A stretch of 64,000 nucleotides of DNA from Pedobacter schmidteae (GCF_900564155.1 NZ_LS999839.1:2663097-2727096), one strand, 5' to 3'; shown: positions 44,441 to 53,390, counted from the first letter of the stretch. Numbers and translations are program-made. Notes: generated by a model from the letters alone, not told the origin.

Positions 44441-45814
44441 ATGTTTAAAAAATGCCCTATTTTTCTTCTTCTATTATCCCCTTTTTTCGGTTATTCACAA
44501 ATATTGACTTTAAAAGATGCTGTTGAGCAGGGCGTAGCTAATTATGGGACAATTAAAGCAAAAAGCAAATACCTTGCTGCTTCACAAGAAACGGTTAAAC
44601 AGACGAAAACAGATTATTTGCCTAATGTAACCCTTTCTGCCCAGCAGGATTATGGAACGGTAAATGGACAAAACGGTCCGCTATATGGTTTTGGTGGTTA
44701 TGGGGTAGCTTCGTCCGGATTGCCGTTGCCGCAACAAAACTGGAATGCAGCTTTTGGCGCTTTATACCTGCTGAATGTAAACTGGGAAGTGTTTTCGTTT
44801 GGCCGGATCAGAGAAAGGGTAAACCTGTCAAAGGCTGAGTTGGAACGTTCGACAAAGGATTTGGAGCAGGAAACTTTCCAGCATAAGGTAAAAATTGCAG
44901 CAGCCTATCTAAACCTGTTGGCCAGTCAGCGTTTGATGGTTTCGCAGGAGAAAAATCTGGAGCGGGCGGTGGTATTCCATCGCATTGCCGCTACAAGGGT
45001 GAAAAATGGATTGCTGGCCGGAGTAGATTCAACCTTGGCTTATGCCGAAGTTTCGAAGGCGGTTATTTCCCTTAACCAGTTAAAGGGGCGTGCCAAGGAA
45101 GAAAACAATAAACTGGTTGCTTTGATAGGCGTAAGCATAGCAGATTTTGTGCTGGACAGCAGCTTTGTAAAACGCGTACCAAAAGCCATCTTGTCCAACG
45201 GCGTTATCCTTAATCCAGTGCTTCAATATTATAAGAGTAGGGTGGATGCAGGGAAACAAACACTCCAATTGTATAAAAAGGAGTATTATCCATCCGTAAA
45301 TCTGATTGGGATTTACCAGACCAGAGGCTCCGGCTTTAGTCCGGAATATGCAACCAATCAGCATGCTTTTTCACAGAATTATTTTGATGGCATTAATCCT
45401 GATCGGCAAAATTACCTTTTTGGTATTGGCCTGACCTGGAATTTGACGTCAATAGCCAGAACAGGCAAGAAGGTAATTGCACAGCAGTATATGGTGTCGG
45501 GCCTGCAGGATGAATACGATGTTGCTGATCAGCAACTGAAAACACAACTAGATGCAGCTGAGGCTAAAATTAAATTTGCTTTGAACAACTATAATGAGGC
45601 GCCCAAACAGGTACGGGCCGCCCAACAGGCTTACCTTCAGAAAACAACCTTATATAAAAATGGATTGACGAACCTGGTTGACGTTACCCAGGCCCTTTAT
45701 GCCCTGAACCGGGCAGAGACTGATAGCGATATCATTTACACCAATGTATGGCAGTCGCTGCTGATGAAGGCAGCTGCTTCCGGAGATTTCGACCTGTTTA
45801 TCAATGAATTTTAA
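44441..45814 (+). CDS. TolC-family outer-membrane efflux protein
   Basis: This 457-residue protein has a signal peptide ending at GYSQ (residue ~20) and two TolC repeats with long helices: KTDYLPNVTLSAQQDYG and LVNVNWEVFSFG-type segments in the first, YYPSVNLIGIYQ and GIGLTWNLTS in the second. The last helix pair includes KNGLTNLVDVTQALYALNRAE. It forms the outer-membrane duct of the tripartite pump encoded by the next two genes. It is first in the operon, which is not the usual order (MFP-RND-TolC). Confidence 0.9.
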   Translation: MFKKCPIFLLLLSPFFGYSQILTLKDAVEQGVANYGTIKAKSKYLAASQETVKQTKTDYLPNVTLSAQQDYGTVNGQNGPLYGFGGYGVASSGLPLPQQNWNAAFGALYLLNVNWEVFSFGRIRERVNLSKAELERSTKDLEQETFQHKVKIAAAYLNLLASQRLMVSQEKNLERAVVFHRIAATRVKNGLLAGVDSTLAYAEVSKAVISLNQLKGRAKEENNKLVALIGVSIADFVLDSSFVKRVPKAILSNGVILNPVLQYYKSRVDAGKQTLQLYKKEYYPSVNLIGIYQTRGSGFSPEYATNQHAFSQNYFDGINPDRQNYLFGIGLTWNLTSIARTGKKVIAQQYMVSGLQDEYDVADQQLKTQLDAAEAKIKFALNNYNEAPKQVRAAQQAYLQKTTLYKNGLTNLVDVTQALYALNRAETDSDIIYTNVWQSLLMKAAASGDFDLFINEF

Positions 45815-45826
45815 AGCTGTAGCCCA

Positions 45827-48800
45827 ATGAATTTAATACGTTTTGCCCTTCGTAAACCCATTTCTATCCTTGTGTTGGTTGCTGGACTTTTCTTTTTTGG
45901 CATAGGTGCAATAAGGAGTATAAAAGTCGATATCCTGCCCAAGATGAACCTGCCGGTGATTTACCTGGCCCATCCTTTTGGAGGCTACACGCCTAACCAG
46001 ATGGAATCGTATTTCGCAAAAAACTACGTCAATATCCTGCTCTTCGCCAATGGCGTAAAATCAATTGAGTCGAAAAATATACAGGGCCTTACGCTGATGA
46101 AAATCAGCTATTATGAGGACACCAATATGGCGCAGGCTGCGGCCGAATTAAGTGCACTCGCTAACCGCATGCAAGCTGCATTTCCGCCAGGCTCACAACC
46201 ACCTTTTATTATTCGCTTTGATGCGTCCTCACTTCCGGTGGGGCAGCTGGTGTTGAGTAGTAAAACCAAAAGTAACAACGAATTGCAGGATCTGGCCAAT
46301 GTGTATGTAAGGGCATCTTTTACCTCCGTTCCAGGTTTGCTTTCTCCTCCGCCTTTTGGCGGAAGTCCGAGGACAATAGAGATCAATGTTGATCCTGTAA
46401 CGCTACGGACGCATAATTTAACGCCCGATCAGATTGTGGAGGCTATCAGGATCAATAACCAGACGGCACCTTCAGGAAATGTTCGGATTGGCGATAAAAA
46501 CTACATTACACCAACCAACAACACCATTAAGGAGGTAAAGGACTTTGAAAAAATTCCTTTGTTTAAAGGAGGGGTGCAAAACCTTTACCTTGGGGATGTG
46601 GCGACTGTTAAAGATGGAGCGGATTTAACTGCCGGTTATGCATTGGTAAATGGAAAACGTTCGGTATATGTGAGCATTGCTAAAGCCGGGGATGCATCTA
46701 CCTGGGATGTGGTGCAGCAGCTAAAGAAAAAATTACCAGTGATACAAAATACCTTGCCCGATGATGTAAAGTTGTCCTACGAGTTTGATCAGTCGGTATA
46801 TGTGATCAATTCTGTAAAAAGTCTGGTTACAGAAGGGGTAATAGGGGCTGTGTTAACAGGGTTAATGGTGTTGCTGTTCCTGGGCGATAGGCGGGCTGCG
46901 CTGATTGTGATCCTTACGATTCCTATTTCTGTGATTTCCTCCGTGTTGTTGCTGAAACTATTCGGCCAAACTATTAACCTGATGACACTTAGCGGCCTTG
47001 CGCTGGCTATCGGGATTCTGGTTGATGAAAGTACGGTAACGATAGAAAATATACACCAACACCTGGATATGGGAAAACCCAAGGCCCTGGCCATATGGGA
47101 TGCCTGCAAGGAAATTGCATTGCCCAAGTTGTTGATCCTTTTGTGTATTCTAGCCGTTTTTGCACCGGCATTTGTAATGTCGGGCATACCTGGAGCCTTG
47201 TTTTTACCGCTGGCGCTGGCTATTGGTTGTGCCATGCTGGTATCCTTCCTGTTGTCGCAGACTTTTGTCCCGATTATGGCCAACTGGATCATGAAATCGC
47301 ATCCAAAAATAAAACATCCGGCAGATATTACTGATGATGAAGCAGAGTTTAATGCTTCCGGGATATCGCCGGAATCTGAAAAAGATATCATCATGCAAAA
47401 GGAGGTCCTGGTTCGCGAGGATCTGAATAACAATGGAAAAGTTGGTGCTTTTGAAAGGTTCAGAATGAGGTTTATAGTGATGATTGATAGGTTGTTTAAG
47501 CTCAAAAGGCCTGTTGCCCTTTTCTACCTCCTGGGGATTTCAGCTATTGCTATTGTTTTGTTAAATGTTATCGGACAGGATGTTTTTCCAAAAGTAAACT
47601 CCAGTCAGTTTCAAATGAGGTTAAGAGCGGCAGATGGAACAAGGCTGGAAAGAACCGAAGATCAGGCCAAGTTGGTGCTTAATGACCTGGAAAAGATGGT
47701 CGGAAAAGAACACCTGTCCATTTCTTCAGTTTACATTGGTCAGCATCCAGCGCAGTTTTCGGTATCTCCGATATACTTGTTTACAGCAGGTCCGCATGAA
47801 GCTGTTTTTCAGATTGCACTGAAAGATTACCATACCGATATGGATACGTTTAAGGATGAGCTTAGGAAAAGAATAAAAAAGCTATTGCCAGATGTTAAAG
47901 TGTCATTTGAGCCTATTGAGTTAACCGACAAAGTGTTAAGTCAGGGCTCGCCAACGCCTATCGAGATCCGTATTGCCGGAAAGAATAAGAAAACAAATGA
48001 AGAATACGCCAATAAAATCATTGCAAAATTAAATAAGGTAGCCTACTTTAGAGATGTCCAGATTGCACAGCCTATTCATTATCCATCGCTTGATATTAAA
48101 ATTGACAGGGTACGTGCTGCGCAGTTGGGCGTAGATATGACAGATATCTCGCGTTCACTAATTGCTTCTACCTCATCATCAAGGTATACGGAAAAAAATA
48201 CCTGGATAGATGAAAAGGCGGGTTTATCATACAATGTACAGGTACAGGTGCCTTTAGAAAAGATGATGAATGAAAACGATATGGGGGCGATACCATTACT
48301 GAAGAACAATTCGCGACCTGTGCTGAGTGATGTGGCAGAAATTATTCCTTCGGTTACATATGGCGAAAATGACAATATTGGTGCAATGCCCTACCTTTCG
48401 GTAACGGCCAATATTGACCATACCGATTTGGGGACCGCTGCCAAACAGGTGGGGCAAACCATTGAAGAGTTGGGGACGTTGCCCAGGGGGCTATTCATTG
48501 AACCTATTGGATTGAGTACTGTATTATCGGAAACGATGAGCAGTCTGGAATCGGGCCTACTGGTTGCTGTGGTGGTGATATTTCTGATGCTGGCTGCAAA
48601 TTTCCAATCTTTCAAAATCTCCTTCGTAATTCTGACTACGGTACCGGCTGTCGTATTGGGGTCTTTAATACTTTTGTTAGTTACCGGATCAACCCTGAAT
48701 TTACAATCGTATATGGGGATTATTATGTCGGTAGGGGTATCAATTGCCAATGCTGTACTATTGATCACTAATGCAGAACAGCTGAGAAAACACAATGGCG

Positions 48801-49099
48801 ATGCGGTATTGTCGGCCCGGGAAGCGGTTTCCCTGAGGTTGCGCCCCATTATTATGACCAGTATTGCCATGATTGCCGGTATGTTGCCGATGGCTATTGG
48901 TCATGGAGAAGGTGGTGAGCAGGTTTCTCCTTTAGGAAGGGCTGTGATTGGAGGGTTGGTGTTCTCTACATTCACCGTTTTAATTATCCTGCCTATGATT
49001 TTTGCCTGGGTAATGGGCAAGTCGACCACTGCATCGGTATCTCTTGATCCGGAAGACGAAGAGAGTAAGCATTATATATCTACTTTACCACATGCCTAA
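45827..49099 (+). CDS. RND-family efflux permease
   Basis: This 1090-residue inner-membrane pump has twelve helices in two halves and two large periplasmic loops, as in AcrB-like transporters. Helix 4 reads GLALAIGILVDESTVTIENI, where the AcrB Asp-Asp pair is Asp-Glu. The helix 10 segment GVSIANAVLLITNAEQ lacks the AcrB relay lysine. The cytoplasmic linker between the halves (residues ~500-560) is longer than usual and contains D532-L-N-N-N-G-K-V-G-A-F-E543, a perfect EF-hand loop pattern. The substrate is unknown; the family exports drugs, detergents or metabolites. It lies 12 bases after tolC and 31 before the adaptor gene. Confidence 0.92.
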   Translation: MNLIRFALRKPISILVLVAGLFFFGIGAIRSIKVDILPKMNLPVIYLAHPFGGYTPNQMESYFAKNYVNILLFANGVKSIESKNIQGLTLMKISYYEDTNMAQAAAELSALANRMQAAFPPGSQPPFIIRFDASSLPVGQLVLSSKTKSNNELQDLANVYVRASFTSVPGLLSPPPFGGSPRTIEINVDPVTLRTHNLTPDQIVEAIRINNQTAPSGNVRIGDKNYITPTNNTIKEVKDFEKIPLFKGGVQNLYLGDVATVKDGADLTAGYALVNGKRSVYVSIAKAGDASTWDVVQQLKKKLPVIQNTLPDDVKLSYEFDQSVYVINSVKSLVTEGVIGAVLTGLMVLLFLGDRRAALIVILTIPISVISSVLLLKLFGQTINLMTLSGLALAIGILVDESTVTIENIHQHLDMGKPKALAIWDACKEIALPKLLILLCILAVFAPAFVMSGIPGALFLPLALAIGCAMLVSFLLSQTFVPIMANWIMKSHPKIKHPADITDDEAEFNASGISPESEKDIIMQKEVLVREDLNNNGKVGAFERFRMRFIVMIDRLFKLKRPVALFYLLGISAIAIVLLNVIGQDVFPKVNSSQFQMRLRAADGTRLERTEDQAKLVLNDLEKMVGKEHLSISSVYIGQHPAQFSVSPIYLFTAGPHEAVFQIALKDYHTDMDTFKDELRKRIKKLLPDVKVSFEPIELTDKVLSQGSPTPIEIRIAGKNKKTNEEYANKIIAKLNKVAYFRDVQIAQPIHYPSLDIKIDRVRAAQLGVDMTDISRSLIASTSSSRYTEKNTWIDEKAGLSYNVQVQVPLEKMMNENDMGAIPLLKNNSRPVLSDVAEIIPSVTYGENDNIGAMPYLSVTANIDHTDLGTAAKQVGQTIEELGTLPRGLFIEPIGLSTVLSETMSSLESGLLVAVVVIFLMLAANFQSFKISFVILTTVPAVVLGSLILLLVTGSTLNLQSYMGIIMSVGVSIANAVLLITNAEQLRKHNGDAVLSAREAVSLRLRPIIMTSIAMIAGMLPMAIGHGEGGEQVSPLGRAVIGGLVFSTFTVLIILPMIFAWVMGKSTTASVSLDPEDEESKHYISTLPHA

Positions 49100-49130
49100 A
49101 AATATTGTTCATAACACCTATTACTATCAG

Positions 49131-50213
49131 ATGAGACTTATATATATAACTACAACGATTTTTAGCACATTTCTTTTTTTATCGGGCTGTGCCGAAAAGC
49201 CAAAAGAAAGTGTTGCCATTGAGGAAGCTCCTAAAATGGAGACTTTCGAAATAAAAAAAGAAAAGCTATCTACAGAACTGACGATGCCTGCCGAATTAGT
49301 AGGGTTCCAGGAGGTAGATCTTTATGCCAAGGTGGCCAGTTTTGTGAAGGAACTAAAGATAGATATTGGTACACAGGTTAAAAAAGGACAGCTGCTACTG
49401 GTGCTTGATGCACCTGAAACCAGCTCGCAATTGAATGCAGCCGAGTCTCGCTTACATTCGCAGGAATCGGTATACACAGCAAGTAACAGTACTTACAAAA
49501 GATTATTGGAAACCAGTAAGGTAGAAGGCACGGTGTCGTCGAATGACCTGGAGCAGGCAGAGGCAAGAAAAAATGCAGATTTCGCCCAGTTGCAGGCGGC
49601 GAAGGCAAGCTACAAAGAAGCGCAGGCTATACTTGGATATCTTCAGATCCGCGCACCTTTTGACGGAGTTGTTTCGGCCAGAAATGTTAACCCTGGTGCT
49701 TATGTAGGGCCTTCAGGAAAGGGATCGGAACTGCCTTTGGTTACCGTTCAGGAACAGCGCAAACTGCGCCTATCGGTATCTGTGCCAGAGCAGTATGCCG
49801 GATACCTGAGCGTGGGCGATGCCATGAACTTTACCGTGCGGTCGGTATTGGGGCAAACCTTTAGCGCAAAAATTGCGCGTAAATCTGGTGCGTTGGATAC
49901 AAAGCTGCGGTCGGAAAGGGTAGAAATGGATGTAGCCAATACTGGTAACCAATTGTTGCCCGGAATGGTTGCAGAAGTAGTGTTGCCGCTTCATGCAAAA
50001 GACAGTACCTATGTGGTGCCTAAATCAGCTGTTGTAACTTCAAGTGAAGGAATTTTTGTAATTACAGTTATAAATAACAGGACTGCAAGAACCAAAGTGC
50101 AGAAGGGGCGGGAGTTTAAAGATAAAATCGAAATTTTTGGTGCATTTACCGGAAAACCCGTACTAATAAAGTCCGCATCTGAAGAAATAAAGGATGGAAC
50201 GGTGGTAAATTAG
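49131..50213 (+). CDS. RND efflux periplasmic adaptor (membrane fusion protein)
   Basis: This 360-residue lipoprotein has a signal peptide with lipobox LFLSGC (Cys ~19). Domains run in the usual order: a biotinyl-lipoyl half (YAKVASFVKELKIDIGTQVKKGQLL), a helical hairpin (residues ~95-160, alanine- and glutamate-rich), the other lipoyl half (LQIRAPFDGVVSARNVNPGA), a beta-barrel (LSVSVPEQYAGYLSVGDA) and a membrane-proximal end. It couples the RND pump to the TolC duct. The ATG at 49131 was chosen because only this start gives a lipoprotein signal; longer frames overlap the RND gene. It is the last gene of the efflux operon. Confidence 0.92.
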   Translation: MRLIYITTTIFSTFLFLSGCAEKPKESVAIEEAPKMETFEIKKEKLSTELTMPAELVGFQEVDLYAKVASFVKELKIDIGTQVKKGQLLLVLDAPETSSQLNAAESRLHSQESVYTASNSTYKRLLETSKVEGTVSSNDLEQAEARKNADFAQLQAAKASYKEAQAILGYLQIRAPFDGVVSARNVNPGAYVGPSGKGSELPLVTVQEQRKLRLSVSVPEQYAGYLSVGDAMNFTVRSVLGQTFSAKIARKSGALDTKLRSERVEMDVANTGNQLLPGMVAEVVLPLHAKDSTYVVPKSAVVTSSEGIFVITVINNRTARTKVQKGREFKDKIEIFGAFTGKPVLIKSASEEIKDGTVVN

Positions 50214-50275
50214 CACTGAATTTTCCGTCAAAAGCTGATTTACATGTTTATGATAAAAAATTAACCGGGCTTTAT

Positions 50276-50283
50276 TACCTTTG
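50276..50283 (+). promoter_or_regulatory. -7 promoter box upstream of ccmC
   Basis: TACCTTTG matches TAnnTTTG and lies 20 bases before the ccmC ATG, within the 90-base gap after the efflux operon. It suggests that ccmCD has its own promoter and is not simply read through from the pump genes. Confidence 0.5.
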
Positions 50284-50303
50284 TCCGAATTTAATCCTAT
50301 ACA

Positions 50304-50963
50304 ATGTACAAAAACTGGTGGAAAATTTTAGGGGCAATATTGGTTATTTACTCAACCATTGCCGGGTTTTTAGCTAGCGTTCCTGAACTGCCTATTTTGC
50401 ATGAAAGCATCCGTAACCTTTATTTCCATGTGCCCATGTGGTTTGGAATGATCGTATTGTTTACGGTTTCCGTTTATCATAGCATAAAGTTTTTAAGTAA
50501 TAACAACCAGGATCACGATCTTAAAGCGGTAGAGAGCATCAATGCCGGGGTAATTTATGGCATTCTGGGTATCGTAACGGGAGCCATTTGGGCTAAGTTT
50601 ACCTGGGGGCAGGCCTGGAGCTTTGATGTGAAACAGAATTTTGCTGCCATCGCTTTGTTGCTTTATTTTGCTTACCTGGTATTGCGCAATGCCATAGACG
50701 AAGAGCAAAAAAGGGCCAAAATATCGGCCATTTACAACATATTTGCTTTTCCAATGATGGTGGTGCTACTTTTTGTATTGCCACGCTTATCCGATTCCCT
50801 ACATCCGGGCAATGGTGGCAATCCGGGCTTCAACTCCTATGATCTGGATAGCCGTATGCGTATGGTGTTTTATCCGGCCTGCCTGGGTTGGATATTGATT
50901 GGATATTGGATTTATACCATTTTATACCGAGTTCGTTCACTAGAAAAAAAGAATACATTATAG
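50304..50963 (+). CDS. ccmC: Cytochrome c biogenesis haem-handling protein CcmC
   Basis: This 219-residue protein has six membrane helices and belongs to the haem-handling protein family. The periplasmic WWD region reads WGQAWSFDVKQN, so the family's W-x-W-D core is changed to W-x-F-D. Candidate haem-ligand histidines flank it: YFHVPMWF (residue ~42) and SDSLHPGN (~160). CcmC loads haem onto CcmE in the periplasm. The ccmD start lies 2 bases after the stop. It sits outside the insert that separates it from ccmB. Confidence 0.85.
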   Translation: MYKNWWKILGAILVIYSTIAGFLASVPELPILHESIRNLYFHVPMWFGMIVLFTVSVYHSIKFLSNNNQDHDLKAVESINAGVIYGILGIVTGAIWAKFTWGQAWSFDVKQNFAAIALLLYFAYLVLRNAIDEEQKRAKISAIYNIFAFPMMVVLLFVLPRLSDSLHPGNGGNPGFNSYDLDSRMRMVFYPACLGWILIGYWIYTILYRVRSLEKKNTL

Positions 50964-50965
50964 TC

Positions 50966-51184
50966 ATGAAGAAATTATCAGTTACCTTTTTAATGTTGAT
51001 GTTGACCCTTCAATTGTTTGCACAAAACGGGGATTCTTCTATCTCTGACAGTGTGTATGCTTCGGGTAAAATTTATGTCGTGGTGGCCTGTATCGTGCTA
51101 ATTTTGTTCGGCCTGCTTTTTTTTCTGTTCACCATCGAAAAAAGATTAAAAAAATTAGAGCAAAAATCTGCTGCCAAAAACTAA
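50966..51184 (+). CDS. ccmD: CcmD-like small membrane protein
   Basis: This 72-residue protein has an N-terminal signal-like hydrophobic segment (residues 4-18, possibly cleaved after FAQ), one clear membrane helix (about 37-57) and a basic coiled tail RLKKLEQKSA. CcmD proteins are short, weakly conserved and defined mostly by position beside ccmC, where they help release holo-CcmE. The ATG is 2 bases after the ccmC stop. The extra N-terminal hydrophobic segment differs from the single-helix E. coli form. Confidence 0.72.
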   Translation: MKKLSVTFLMLMLTLQLFAQNGDSSISDSVYASGKIYVVVACIVLILFGLLFFLFTIEKRLKKLEQKSAAKN

Positions 51185-51256
51185 TTTTAAATCGTTTAAT
51201 CCCTGTTTTTACCCCTAATTTGGGCTAGTGTGACAGATACACTAAGCTATTATGTA

Positions 51257-51289
51257 TTTGTATTAATCGTTTTTTTTAGTGCAATTTTG
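51257..51289 (+). promoter_or_regulatory. Probable promoter of the glutamate dehydrogenase gene
   Basis: TTTG at 51257-51260 is followed after 21 bases by CAATTTTG (51282-51289), one mismatch from TAnnTTTG. The start codon at 51334 leaves a leader of about 38 bases. Spacing and position fit the Bacteroidota consensus. Confidence 0.45.
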
Positions 51290-51333
51290 TACTCGTAACT
51301 GAGAACTTATTTCAAATTCATAAAAAACAAATA

Positions 51334-52755
51334 ATGGCTAATACAGCAAATGAGACAAAATTCTTTGCAGATGTCTGCAAGAACTTTGACAATGCCGCGC
51401 AATTTACCGCCCACCCGGAAGGTTTATTAACTCAAATTAAAGCTTGTAACAGTGTGTACCGTTTCCAGTTTCCTATTCGCAGAGGTAATGGTTTCGAAGT
51501 AATTGATGCATGGCGTGTAGAACACTCGCAGCATATGAACCCTACAAAAGGAGGGATTCGTTACAGTGACATGGTAAATGAAGACGAGGTAATGGCGCTT
51601 GCCGCTCTGATGACTTACAAATGTGCGATTGTAAACGTACCATTTGGAGGAGCAAAAGGCGGTATATGTATCAATCCTAAAAATTATACCATTGGCGAAC
51701 TGGAGAACATCACACGTCGTTATACTACAGAATTGATTAAAAAGAATTTTATTGGCCCGGGTATCGATGTTCCTGCTCCTGATTACGGAACAGGTGAGCG
51801 TGAGATGAGCTGGATAGCTGATACTTATATGACCATGAACCCTGGGCAGTTGGATGCATTGGGTTGTGTTACCGGTAAGCCTATTGCTTTACATGGCATC
51901 CGCGGACGTAAGGAAGCTACAGGTAGAGGTGTTGCTTATGCCGTAAGAGAGTGTGTAAGTGTTGCCGAAGATATGGCAAAAATTGGCCTTAAAGCTGGTT
52001 TGGGCGATAAACGTGTTATCGTACAGGGATTGGGTAATGTGGGATACCATGCTGCTAAATTCCTTGCCGAGTTTGGCGCAACTGTAGTTGGTCTTTGTGA
52101 ATACGAGGGCGCAATTTACAATGCAAATGGATTAAATATAGACGAGGTATTTGCGCACCGCAAACTAACAGGATCTATTTTAGGATTCCCAGGTGCCACT
52201 GAGTTCAAAAATTCTATGGAAGGATTGGAGCAGCCATGTGATATCCTGGTTCCTGCAGCACTTGAAAATCAGATTACTGTAGAGAACATCAGAAACATTA
52301 AGGCTAAAATTATTGCCGAAGGTGCTAACGGACCTTGTACGCCTGAAGCGGAAGAAATTTTTACCGAAATGGGTGGTGTTATTATTCCTGATATGTATTG
52401 CAATGCAGGTGGTGTTACAGTTTCTTATTTTGAGTGGTTGAAAAATCTTTCACACGTAGCCTTTGGTCGTATGGAAAATCGTTATGCCGAAAATTCCAAC
52501 GCCAACCTGATCAATACCCTGGAAAGCCTGACCGGTAAAAGTATTCCTGCCGAGCACCGTTTGATGATTGTTAAAGGAGCTTCTGAAATGGAATTGGTAA
52601 ACTCTGGTCTGGAAGACACGATGATCCATTCTTATCATGAAATCAGAGAGACATTGATGAATAAAACAGGTATTAAGACCTTGAGGACAGCTGCCTTTGT
52701 GGGGTCAATTGATAAGATCGCTGTATCTTATATGAACCTGGGTGTTTGGCCATAA
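51334..52755 (+). CDS. gdhA: Glutamate dehydrogenase (Glu/Leu/Phe/Val family)
   Basis: This 473-residue enzyme interconverts glutamate and 2-oxoglutarate plus ammonia. The N-terminal domain carries [10 protein letters not shown] and the catalytic-lysine loop PFGGAKGGI, followed by [20 protein letters not shown] broken over the substrate pocket. The Rossmann domain begins with [17 protein letters not shown] and shows VPAALENQI and IAEGANGP. Cofactor preference cannot be told. It sits between ccmD and ccmE on the same strand, but with its own promoter and terminator. Confidence 0.92.
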   Translation: MANTANETKFFADVCKNFDNAAQFTAHPEGLLTQIKACNSVYRFQFPIRRGNGFEVIDAWRVEHSQHMNPTKGGIRYSDMVNEDEVMALAALMTYKCAIVNVPFGGAKGGICINPKNYTIGELENITRRYTTELIKKNFIGPGIDVPAPDYGTGEREMSWIADTYMTMNPGQLDALGCVTGKPIALHGIRGRKEATGRGVAYAVRECVSVAEDMAKIGLKAGLGDKRVIVQGLGNVGYHAAKFLAEFGATVVGLCEYEGAIYNANGLNIDEVFAHRKLTGSILGFPGATEFKNSMEGLEQPCDILVPAALENQITVENIRNIKAKIIAEGANGPCTPEAEEIFTEMGGVIIPDMYCNAGGVTVSYFEWLKNLSHVAFGRMENRYAENSNANLINTLESLTGKSIPAEHRLMIVKGASEMELVNSGLEDTMIHSYHEIRETLMNKTGIKTLRTAAFVGSIDKIAVSYMNLGVWP

Positions 52756-52775
52756 ACTGCTAAATAATTCAATTG

Positions 52776-52805
52776 AACCGCGACGCCTTTTTTGGTCTCG
52801 CGGTT
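52776..52805 (+). terminator. Intrinsic terminator of gdhA
   Basis: AACCGCGA (52776-52783) pairs with TCGCGGTT (52798-52805) around a 14-base loop and is followed by TTTTA. It lies 20 bases after the gdhA stop. Confidence 0.8.
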
Positions 52806-52894
52806 TTTTAATGCCTATTTGTCAGAGAACTATCAATAAACTGTCATCAAAGCGTTTTGAATGCCATAAGCGGCCTTTAGGTACTTATATTTTT

Positions 52895-52902
52895 TATCTT
52901 TG
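52895..52902 (+). promoter_or_regulatory. -7 promoter box upstream of ccmE
   Basis: TATCTTTG matches TAnnTTTG exactly and lies 30 bases before the ccmE ATG and about 90 bases after the gdhA terminator. No convincing -33 box is seen at 19-21 bases; a TTTAG at 52876-52880 is too close. Confidence 0.5.
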
Positions 52903-52932
52903 TGAAGTTTCTTTAAAAACTTTATTACATCC

Positions 52933-53385
52933 ATGAGAAAAAGTGCAATTATTGGTTTAATAACTATAGCATTATGTGTTGGCTTTTTGGTAAGTCTTAA
53001 CGCGGATACCAATACCTATTCAACCTTTAGTGAAGCTGCCAAAGATCCCAAAGAGTTCCATGTAATGGGGTATTGGGAAAAATCAAAGGGTATGCACTAT
53101 GATGCCCTGAAAGATGCTAACCGTTTTGAGTTTTTTATGAAAGACGAAAAGGGTGATGTGAATAAAGTAGTATATGCCGGAACCAAACCCCAGGATTTCG
53201 AGCGTTCGGAGAAACTAGTATTGATCGGTAAAATGAACCAGGATACTTTTTATGCTTCAAAGATATTGATGAAGTGCCCATCTAAATACAACAATGACCT
53301 GGTAGAGGTTAAAGCGGATGGTACTGTAGAAAAGCAGGATGGCACTAAAGTGAAGCAGGACGGAACAGCAGAAAAATACAAATAA
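52933..53385 (+). CDS. ccmE: Haem chaperone CcmE, CxxxY variant
   Basis: This 150-residue protein has an N-terminal membrane anchor (residues 5-22) and a periplasmic OB-fold domain. In classical CcmE a histidine in HxxxY binds haem covalently. Here the matching site reads C115-P-S-K-Y119, so cysteine replaces histidine, as in the CcmE form known from archaea and some sulfate reducers. The tail after residue 125 carries three xDGTxxK units (ADGTVEK, QDGTKVK, QDGTAEK). CcmE takes haem from CcmC and passes it to CcmF, whose gene starts 5 bases downstream. Confidence 0.85.
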   Translation: MRKSAIIGLITIALCVGFLVSLNADTNTYSTFSEAAKDPKEFHVMGYWEKSKGMHYDALKDANRFEFFMKDEKGDVNKVVYAGTKPQDFERSEKLVLIGKMNQDTFYASKILMKCPSKYNNDLVEVKADGTVEKQDGTKVKQDGTAEKYK

Positions 53386-53390
53386 TTTTA

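Noticed and set aside
46789..47505. 238-codon minus-strand open frame inside the RND gene
   Set aside because: Serine/isoleucine-rich composition typical of the antisense of a membrane protein gene; no independent coding signal.
41600..50300. Target-site duplication or integrase remnants around the efflux cassette
   Set aside because: The edges near 42240 and 50220 show no matching direct repeats, tRNA or integrase fragments, so insertion is only inferred from gene order.
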